The notes beneath the pieces are model-generated. The model was not told the DNA's origin and searched no databases. It worked only from the letters and a program-made list of their open reading frames with translations. From positions 21,381 through 85,380 of the forward strand of contig CAZJWX010000013.1 of assembly GCA_964549915.1 (NCBI GenBank): 64,000 nt of DNA, written 5' to 3'. The position numbers were made by a program, and so were the translations under genes. Source of the DNA: JAUZRW01 sp964549915 (GTDB lineage: Bacteria; Chloroflexota; Anaerolineae; Aggregatilineales; Phototrophicaceae). Below, piece after piece: positions 57,871-64,000 of the stretch (the stretch's first letter is position 1; the number at the start of each line of letters is the position of its first letter).

Positions 57871-60336
57871 ATGAATAACGGAGATATTCGTTCCGTCAAC
57901 ATTGAGCAGGAGATGCGCGACGCCTACCTGGATTACGCGATGAGCGTAATCGTGTCACGCGCGCTGCCCGATGCCCGTGACGGACTCAAGCCGGTGCATC
58001 GCCGGATTCTGTATGCCATGCATGATATGGGGCTGCGTTCCAACACGAACCACAAGAAGAGCGCCCGTATTGTCGGCGAAGTGCTCGGCAAATATCATCC
58101 GCATGGCGACCAGGCCGTCTACGATGCGATGGCACGCCTGGCACAGAGCTTCTCGATGCGCTACATGCTGGTTGATGGTCAGGGCAATTTCGGCAGCATT
58201 GACGGCGATAGCCCGGCGGCCATGCGCTACACGGAGGCGCGAATGGCCGCATTGGGTGAGGCCTTGTTGGATGACATCGGCAAAGATACGGTCGATTTCG
58301 TCGAGAACTTCGACGGCAGTCTGGACGAACCCGCCGTGCTCCCCGCCAGCCTGCCCAACCTGCTCATCAACGGTGCATCCGGCATTGCTGTGGGCATGTC
58401 CACCAACATTCCGCCGCACAACCTGGGCGAAGTCGTGGATGCCCTGGTCTACATGCTGAGCCACTGGAAACGCATTGAAGAAATCACCGTTGAAGAGTTG
58501 ATGCAGTTCATCAAAGGGCCAGACTTCCCGACGGGAGGCATCATCTACGCGCACAAAGAGAGCGAAGAAGAGAATCCTGTGCTGCAAGCGTACGCTACCG
58601 GACGCGGCAAGATCACCCTGCGTGCCAAAGTTCACATCGAAGAGATGGGGCGCGGCAAGTCGCGCATCATCGTCAGCGAACTGCCCTATCAGGCCAATAA
58701 GACGACCATCATCGAGCGGATTGCGGCGCTGGTGAGCCGGGGCAAACTCGAAGGGCTGGCCGACCTACGAGACGAGTCCGATCGGCAGAATCCGGTGCGG
58801 CTGGTGATTGAACTACAGCGCGGCGCGGATGCAACCGCGATCATGGCAGAGCTATTCAAGCAGACCCCGCTGCAAGAGACCTTCAGCATGATTATGCTTG
58901 CGCTCGTGCAAGGACAGCCGCGTACATTGACCTTGAAGCAAGCGCTGCGTGTCTACCTGGAACATCGCCTGGAAATCGTACGTCGTCGCAGCGAATTTGA
59001 TCTGGCGCGTGCGAAAGAACGGGCGCACATCCTGGAAGGGTTGCTGAAAGCCCTGGACAATCTGGACGAAGCCATCCAGATCATTCGACGCTCACGCACA
59101 GCCGAGAGTGCACGCAACAACCTGATGAAGAACATCGGCGTGACACAAATCCAGGCACAGGCAATCCTCGATATGCAACTGCGACGGTTGGCGGCCCTGG
59201 AACGCAAGAAGATCGAAGATGAACACAAAGAGAAGATGAAGCTCATCAAGCATCTTGAGGAGCTATTAGAAAGCCCCAAAAAGATGCGCATGTTGATTGC
59301 AGAAGAACTGGCGACCATCAAACAGCAGTACAACGACCCACGCCGCACGATCATCGCGCGTGGGGCGGCTGCCAGCATGAGCGCTGAAGACTTCCTGGTG
59401 CCGGAAGAGCCAACCTGGGTGACGCTGACGGTCGACGGCAAGCTTGGGCGCACCTACGATGATACTGCCCCCTCTGTGACAACCAAGACCAAGAATCCGC
59501 CACTGCTGATGATGGAGAGCAGCACCGCGCAGACCCTGCACCTCTTCACATCGAAAGGGGAATGCGCCACGATTCCGGTACAGCAGCTTCCGCAGGTGAA
59601 CGAACCGAGCGACGGCGCACCCTTCCGAGACCTACTGCCCCTGGCCCCAGATGCCGAGATTGCCGCTGGCCTGTGCATCCCGGCCATGGAAGGCGGTTAC
59701 CTCTTCCTGGCGACCGAAACGGCGGAAGTGAAGCGGGTGCGGTTGGAAGACTTGCCCGGCGTGTCGTCGAAGGCCTTCACGGTCATCAACGTTGGCGCGG
59801 ATGATCGCCTGATTGCTGCGCTGGTCACTGACGGCACGCGCGAAGTCATGCTGACTACGGCTGGCGCACAGGCGATTCGTTTCGACGAAGAAGATGTGCG
59901 CCCGATGGGTTTGAACGCAGGTGGTGTGCGCGGCATCAAATTGCAGGGCCAAAAAGATCGCGTCATCAGCGCAATGCTCGCCGACGACAATCTCTACGTG
60001 TGGACGATCACCGATGATGGCGTGGCGAAAATATCGCCTTGCTCGGAATACCCCTCGCAGGGACGCGCAGGCGCGGGTGTCATCACCATGCGCTTGCCCA
60101 AAGAGAGCCGCGAAGTCGCTGCTGCCGCTATCGGACGCCAGGATGATACGGTGGTCGCCCTCACCAACAAGCACAAGCCGCTATACATGCGCATCGGGCG
60201 AGCACCGTTATTGAAACGCGGACGCGCCGGGGGCGATTTCGTCATCTCCTTGCGCAATGGCGAACACGTCACAGGTGTTGCAACGTACCAGAGCAAAATC
60301 CAGCCAATTCGCAGCGCAGAGACCCTGGAAGAATAA
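57871..60336 (+). CDS. gyrA: Type IIA DNA topoisomerase subunit A (GyrA/ParC)
   Basis: DNA breakage-reunion subunit. YAMSVIVSRALPDARDGLKP is near residue 22. KYHPHGDQAVYDAMARLAQ is the quinolone region, with Gln81 where E. coli GyrA has Ser83 and Asp85 where it has Asp87. MRYTEARM has the catalytic Tyr120. A coiled coil with FDLARAKERAHILEGLLKAL leads into a six-bladed C-terminal domain. No GyrA box (QRRGG-type) is visible in the first blade, which reads WVTLTVDGKLGRTYDD, so the enzyme may wrap DNA less or act like topoisomerase IV. It has 821 residues. No gyrB/parE partner is in the window. Confidence 0.92.
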   Translation: MNNGDIRSVNIEQEMRDAYLDYAMSVIVSRALPDARDGLKPVHRRILYAMHDMGLRSNTNHKKSARIVGEVLGKYHPHGDQAVYDAMARLAQSFSMRYMLVDGQGNFGSIDGDSPAAMRYTEARMAALGEALLDDIGKDTVDFVENFDGSLDEPAVLPASLPNLLINGASGIAVGMSTNIPPHNLGEVVDALVYMLSHWKRIEEITVEELMQFIKGPDFPTGGIIYAHKESEEENPVLQAYATGRGKITLRAKVHIEEMGRGKSRIIVSELPYQANKTTIIERIAALVSRGKLEGLADLRDESDRQNPVRLVIELQRGADATAIMAELFKQTPLQETFSMIMLALVQGQPRTLTLKQALRVYLEHRLEIVRRRSEFDLARAKERAHILEGLLKALDNLDEAIQIIRRSRTAESARNNLMKNIGVTQIQAQAILDMQLRRLAALERKKIEDEHKEKMKLIKHLEELLESPKKMRMLIAEELATIKQQYNDPRRTIIARGAAASMSAEDFLVPEEPTWVTLTVDGKLGRTYDDTAPSVTTKTKNPPLLMMESSTAQTLHLFTSKGECATIPVQQLPQVNEPSDGAPFRDLLPLAPDAEIAAGLCIPAMEGGYLFLATETAEVKRVRLEDLPGVSSKAFTVINVGADDRLIAALVTDGTREVMLTTAGAQAIRFDEEDVRPMGLNAGGVRGIKLQGQKDRVISAMLADDNLYVWTITDDGVAKISPCSEYPSQGRAGAGVITMRLPKESREVAAAAIGRQDDTVVALTNKHKPLYMRIGRAPLLKRGRAGGDFVISLRNGEHVTGVATYQSKIQPIRSAETLEE

Positions 60337-60342
60337 GTTGCA

Positions 60343-60371
60343 GGGGCGCAGCGGGACGGCTCTTGCGCCCC
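60343..60371. terminator. Hairpin between convergent gyrA-like and SARP-like genes
   Basis: GGGGCGCA (60343-60350) pairs with TGCGCCCC (60364-60371) with a 13-base loop, inside the 48-base gap between two stops. No T-run. Confidence 0.45.
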
Positions 60372-60384
60372 ATCCGCGCACTTT

Positions 60385-61488
60385 CTAGTGGCACTGCTCT
60401 CGCAGGGCCGCAATCTGCGTCAAGACATCTTGCCATCTGGCCGATTGTGGACTTACCCGGCTCAGCACGTGCTCCGCACAGCGCAGCCCATCGCATGGTG
60501 TCCCCAGATGCGCGTTCATCCGTAATAGATGCAGCAAGACACTGGGCTTGCGCGGCGTCAGCGCGAGGGCACGCTGCGCAAATGTCATCGCTTCCGTATA
60601 CTCACCCTGCGCTGCCAACAGAAAGGACAATTCACCCAGGGCACGGCTGCGAGCATGTTGCAACATGTGACGCGGCGTCTCTGCCCAGGCTTGATCCAGA
60701 CATGAGAGAAAACCACGGGGAGCCAGCCACAGCGCCCGACGCAGACGCATTGCCCGCTCCACATCATTTTCCGCTGCCACAGGCTGCAACAGGTCATAGA
60801 AGTGCTGTACATCGAAATTCACGGCCAAATCGGGAGACAGGCAGTAACGATTGTGATGATGCCGCAGCGGTGAGAAGCCAAACAACTGACGCAGCCGATT
60901 CTTGGTGACGTGGAAGGCGTTGAGCGCCGCAGGCAATTGCAGTTCCGGCCAGAGCGTGCGCAGGATTGCATCCCGCGAGGCAAAGCGACGATGCACCATG
61001 AAGAACAAGAGCGACCGAGGCATCACGCCGTCCCATTCCGTGAGTGGATAGCCATCCAAATACGCCACGCCATTTCCGAACGCAAACACATCCAGCCGCG
61101 CTCGTTCGCTCCTTCCTATCAGCCCCAATTCGTCGAGATCGTCATAGAGACGAATGTAATCGCCCAGCGCTGGATCATGGAACCAGACGGGATCCGCCGC
61201 GCGCGTGAAGACGACCCAACGCTGCCGAACCGTCCGCGCATACCGCAGCAGATTTCGCTGTGCGTTTGCTGCCAGCGCATCCAGGTCTTGCAACACGACC
61301 ACTTCCGGCGTGAAGTCAATCTGGTTAACCTCGTGCAAGACACGCTCTGCAGACCACCCCGCCTGCACACGAATCAGCGTAGCGTCCTCATCCGCCAGGA
61401 TACGCGACAACAGATCCAGTGGCCTGCGGTAATGCGGATGTACAATGACGATTTGAGCGGTATCCTGCGAGTCTGTCCAGAGTCCCAT
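60385..61488 (-). CDS. SARP-like transcriptional regulator
   Basis: Putative DNA-binding regulator of 367 residues. The first 150 residues look like a degenerate alpha/beta (receiver- or NTPase-like) domain with no Walker motif (IVIVHPHYRRPLDLL, VVVLQDLDAL, WVVFTRAADPV). Residues 150-250 resemble the OmpR/SARP winged helix: DVFAFGNGVAYLDGYPLTEW, then AALNAFHVTKNRLRQLFGF and a strand RYCLSPDLAVNFDVQHFYDL. The C-terminal 115 residues are helical repeats like the BTAD domain (RALGELSFLLAAQGEYTEAM). A 30-base palindrome lies just before the start. The target genes are unknown. Confidence 0.7.
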   Translation of the reverse strand: MGLWTDSQDTAQIVIVHPHYRRPLDLLSRILADEDATLIRVQAGWSAERVLHEVNQIDFTPEVVVLQDLDALAANAQRNLLRYARTVRQRWVVFTRAADPVWFHDPALGDYIRLYDDLDELGLIGRSERARLDVFAFGNGVAYLDGYPLTEWDGVMPRSLLFFMVHRRFASRDAILRTLWPELQLPAALNAFHVTKNRLRQLFGFSPLRHHHNRYCLSPDLAVNFDVQHFYDLLQPVAAENDVERAMRLRRALWLAPRGFLSCLDQAWAETPRHMLQHARSRALGELSFLLAAQGEYTEAMTFAQRALALTPRKPSVLLHLLRMNAHLGTPCDGLRCAEHVLSRVSPQSARWQDVLTQIAALREQCH

Positions 61489-61510
61489 GATGATTCCTCC
61501 CCATAAACGC

Positions 61511-61540
61511 AGAATGTCGCACCCGGGGGTACGACATTCT
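61511..61540. promoter_or_regulatory. 30-base near-perfect palindrome
   Basis: AGAATGTCG (61511-61519) and CGACATTCT (61532-61540) are perfect 9-base arms. Inside, ACCC (61521-61524) and GGGT (61527-61530) extend it with one mismatch. It lies 22 bases upstream of the SARP-like gene start on the minus strand and could be an operator for self-regulation or an mRNA leader hairpin. Confidence 0.5.
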
Positions 61541-61627
61541 CAACAACCTTCATTCAATTGTCGCCACGCGGTATGTCGGCGGCTCTTACCTAGCGTAGCA
61601 TGACTTCATGACAGCGAATTGACGAAC

Positions 61628-63859
61628 CTAAGATTGATTCACGCGCCGCGCCTCGAATACATGCGGGATACAGTCGATTTTGGAGAGGACACGAGCAAGC
61701 TGTTGGTTATCCGAAATCTCCAGGCTAACATAGAGCATGGCGACGTTGGTGCGGGTATCCACTTCAACCGATGCGATATTGATGCGCTCATCAGCGATCA
61801 ACATGGTGATGTCGCGCAGCAGCCCGGGGCGATCTTGAGCCACGATTTCGATGGGAACGGCATATTTGTGTTCTGGCGTCACACCACCCCAACTGACGTC
61901 AATCAGGCGCTCGGTATCCGTAATCGCCTGGAAATTCGGGCAATCCACACGGTGCACCGTGACGCCACGCCCGCGCGTGATGAAGCCTACGATGTCGTCT
62001 CCTGGTGCCGGATTACAGCAGCGTGCAAGGTTCACGAGCAGGCCGTCAGTCCCCTGGATGGTGACGCCGTTCGAACCGTCAATCACAGTCGAATTTGAGG
62101 AACGAGTGCGTTGCTTGATGCGCTGCAAGGCGTCAGCGTCCTGCTCGCGTTGACGCCGCTCATCTTCCAGCACGCGCTGCATGATCTGCGACTCAGTGAT
62201 ATCTCCTGCGCCGATAGCCGCGAAGAAATCTTCCGTGCGGTCGTAGCTCAGCAGATGCGCCACCGCTTCGTAGGATGTTTTGTCGTGCAGGCCAAGCCGC
62301 TTCAGCGTGCGTTCCAGGACTTCACGCCCCATTGCGACGTGCTCTTCCCGGCGCAATTTGCGGAACCAGTGGCGAATCTTGGTCTTAGCACGCCCCGTCT
62401 TGACGTAGCCCGAGTCACCATTGAGCCAGTCCATGCTGGGACCGCCGCGCTTGGCAGTGATGATCTCTACCTGATCGCCCGTTTGCAGGCGATGGTTGAG
62501 CGATACCAGTTTGCCATTGACCTTGGCACCCCGGCAGCGATGTCCCACGTCGGTATGCACATGGTAGGCGAAATCAACTGGCGTTGCGCCCTGTGGCAGG
62601 TCGATGATGTCTCCCTTGGGCGTGAAAGCGTAGACGCGATCCTCAAACACCTCGGACTGCACATGATTCATGAAGGCTTCAGCATCTTCTTCGCTGGCAC
62701 CAAATTCCATCAGGCGGCGCAGATAGGCAATGCGATCCTCGAAGGCACGATCCTTGTTCCCCATACGCCCTTCTTTGTAGCGCCAATGTGCCGCGATCCC
62801 GTATTCTGCATCCTCATGCATATTCCAGGTGCGGATCTGCACTTCGAGCGTCTTGCCTTCTTTGTCACGCACAGCAGTATGCAGACTGCGGTAGAAGTTA
62901 TCCTTGGGTGCGGCAATGTAATCATCAAACTCGCCCGGAATCGGATGCCAGAGACGATGTACAATCCCAAGTACGGTGTAGCACTCCGTCGGCTCATGGA
63001 CGATGACACGCACGGCCCGCACATCGTAAATGCCTTCCAGGGGCACACCCTTGCGCTGCATCTTACGGTAGATGCTATAAATGTGCTTGGGACGCGCCGT
63101 GATGACGGCATCTGTGATGTCGTGTTTCGCCAGTTCAGCCCGCAGCAGGCTCGCGATACGTGCGACATATTCTTCGCGATTCGCCCGACGTTCATCCAGG
63201 CTGTGAGCAATGGCGCGATAGGCATCGGGGTTCAGGTAGCGAAAGCTCAGGTCTTCCAATTCCCATTTGATTTGCCAGATGCCGAGGCGGTTGGCAAGCG
63301 GTGCGAAGATATCCATCGTCTCCTGGGCGATGCGCTGCTGTTTCTCGCCGGGCATATACCCCAATGTGCGCATGTTGTGCAGGCGATCTGCCAGCTTGAC
63401 CAGCACGACGCGCACATCGTCGTCCATCGTCAGCAGCATCTTGCGGAAATACTCCATCTCGCGATTGACGACCCGCCCTGCCCGATGATTGTCCGCTTTG
63501 AGTCCGAGCTGCTCGATGGGCAGCTTGGTCAGTTTGGTCACACCAACTACCAGTCGGGCTACAGTGTCGCCAAATTCGCGGCGCACATCGTCTTCCGTGA
63601 TTTCTGTATCCTCAATCACATCATGCAACAACCCGGCAGCAATTGCTTCCGGGTCAAGGTTCATCTCTGCGAGGATGCCAGCGACTGCGACGCAGTGCGT
63701 GAAATAGGGTTCGCCAGATTTGCGCGTCTGGCCTTCATGTGCTTGCTGCGCACGGTGATATGCACGCTCGATAATCGAGACGCCATTGGGAGACAAATCC
63801 GGAAGCGCTTGCAAGAGAGTCTCAAGATCTTTGGGTAGTGCGGCTGTTGTGGATACCAT
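61628..63859 (-). CDS. rel: Bifunctional (p)ppGpp synthetase/hydrolase
   Basis: Makes and degrades the alarmone (p)ppGpp. The HD hydrolase domain is intact (FTHCVAVAGILAEM, GLLHDVIEDTEITEDD). The synthetase domain has KHIYSIYRKMQRKGVPLEGI and LEVQIRTWNMHEDAEYGIAA. The TGS domain (VYAFTPKGDIIDLPQGATPV) and a C-terminal ACT domain follow. ATG 63859 gives 743 residues, normal length. The presence of the HD motif indicates a Rel type rather than synthetase-only RelA. A TTGCAT/TACAAT promoter pair lies upstream. Confidence 0.95.
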   Translation of the reverse strand: MVSTTAALPKDLETLLQALPDLSPNGVSIIERAYHRAQQAHEGQTRKSGEPYFTHCVAVAGILAEMNLDPEAIAAGLLHDVIEDTEITEDDVRREFGDTVARLVVGVTKLTKLPIEQLGLKADNHRAGRVVNREMEYFRKMLLTMDDDVRVVLVKLADRLHNMRTLGYMPGEKQQRIAQETMDIFAPLANRLGIWQIKWELEDLSFRYLNPDAYRAIAHSLDERRANREEYVARIASLLRAELAKHDITDAVITARPKHIYSIYRKMQRKGVPLEGIYDVRAVRVIVHEPTECYTVLGIVHRLWHPIPGEFDDYIAAPKDNFYRSLHTAVRDKEGKTLEVQIRTWNMHEDAEYGIAAHWRYKEGRMGNKDRAFEDRIAYLRRLMEFGASEEDAEAFMNHVQSEVFEDRVYAFTPKGDIIDLPQGATPVDFAYHVHTDVGHRCRGAKVNGKLVSLNHRLQTGDQVEIITAKRGGPSMDWLNGDSGYVKTGRAKTKIRHWFRKLRREEHVAMGREVLERTLKRLGLHDKTSYEAVAHLLSYDRTEDFFAAIGAGDITESQIMQRVLEDERRQREQDADALQRIKQRTRSSNSTVIDGSNGVTIQGTDGLLVNLARCCNPAPGDDIVGFITRGRGVTVHRVDCPNFQAITDTERLIDVSWGGVTPEHKYAVPIEIVAQDRPGLLRDITMLIADERINIASVEVDTRTNVAMLYVSLEISDNQQLARVLSKIDCIPHVFEARRVNQS

Positions 63860-63899
63860 AAGACGTAAACATTTCCACAGGAGTTGTCGAGGTTGCTTC

Positions 63900-63929
63900 A
63901 TTGTACTGCAAGGTTGGAATTTGATGCAA
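63900..63929 (-). promoter_or_regulatory. Putative promoter of rel
   Basis: Minus strand TTGCAT (63929-63924) and TACAAT (63905-63900) with an 18-base spacer, about 40 bases before the rel ATG. The remaining bases to the window end show no gene. Confidence 0.5.
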
Positions 63930-64000
63930 TTCTCTGCTGTGGACAGCGCAGGGCAATCGCTTCAAAAATGAAAGAAAGTTGGTAATGTGTAGTGGAGAGA

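Noticed and set aside
62111..63838. 575-codon plus-strand open frame
   Set aside because: Antisense to rel, whose HD, synthetase, TGS and ACT motifs are clear. The opposite frame has no recognisable motif or ribosome-binding site.
1..64000. tRNA, rRNA, CRISPR arrays, insertion sequences, prophage or photosynthesis genes
   Set aside because: I looked through the intergenic gaps and gene list and saw no cloverleaf candidates, regular repeats, transposases, integrases or bch/puf genes. The carotenoid genes alone do not show phototrophy.

Overview
The window reads as a chromosomal segment of a member of the Chloroflexota, most likely an Anaerolineae-like or phototroph-related but not evidently photosynthetic lineage. 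This rests on the gene content: CruF-type carotenoid hydratase, fused CrtYcd-type lycopene cyclase, K+-dependent membrane pyrophosphatase, SARP-like and FHA-winged-helix regulators, and a secreted threonine/proline-rich lipoprotein hydrolase. The assignment is an inference from protein resemblance, not from a 16S gene, which is absent. Genes are dense, intergenic gaps short, and many starts overlap the preceding stop (ATGA or TGATG). I see no tRNA, rRNA, CRISPR, insertion sequence, prophage or bch/puf photosynthesis gene.

Layout. 1-6.4 kb: typA (5' cut by the window edge), a secreted M23 peptidase, a class III CoA-transferase on the minus strand, then zwf-pgl (oxidative pentose phosphate entry). 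6.4-11.8 kb: a complete pyrBCDEF operon followed by an EcsC-like protein. 11.8-13.3 kb: purB (minus). 13.4-29.5 kb: a large carotenoid region in three blocks. These are a plus-strand SRPBCC / CrtI-type oxidoreductase / photolyase block, a minus-strand crtI-crtB-ldh-crtYcd-membrane protein operon, and a plus-strand run of seven translationally coupled genes (alpha/beta hydrolase, tocopherol-cyclase-like protein, cruF, plsY-like, glycosyltransferase 2, CrtI/CrtD-like desaturase, histone-deacetylase-like enzyme). An SDR gene faces the last block divergently.

29.5-35.3 kb (minus): MaoC dehydratase, two stand-alone receiver proteins, a PAS histidine kinase, and hppA with an unusual acidic tail. 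35.5-40.5 kb (plus): yraN-miaA, an anchored protein of unknown function, an FHA-winged-helix regulator and a Suv3-type RNA helicase. 40.5-46.9 kb: an amidohydrolase fused to a CYTH-like domain (minus), a multi-membrane protein ending in a degenerate endonuclease/exonuclease/phosphatase domain (plus), and rnc / moaD-moaE fusion / moaC (minus). 47-56 kb (plus): ftsY, a SpoU methyltransferase, prfB without frameshift, a coiled-coil/PH-like/zinc-ribbon protein and rpoC without rpoB. 56-64 kb: a glycosidase-like lipoprotein (minus), a type IIA topoisomerase A subunit (plus), a SARP-like regulator and a bifunctional Rel (minus).

How it works together. The carotenoid genes predict a route from phytoene (CrtB) through lycopene (CrtI) to a monocyclic gamma-carotene type (CrtYcd), then end-group hydration (CruF), further desaturation (CrtD-like) and glycosylation (GT2). 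The PlsY-like protein may be an acyl-transfer step. This is chemically close to the glycosylated, acylated carotenoids known from Chloroflexus. A photolyase in the same region suggests a light- or oxidative-stress-linked module. The most unusual items are the coupled tailoring operon with its unexpected members, the amidohydrolase-CYTH fusion, the membrane-anchored EEP pseudoenzyme, and several single-residue departures in core enzymes (PyrD, RNase III, the GyrA-like protein).
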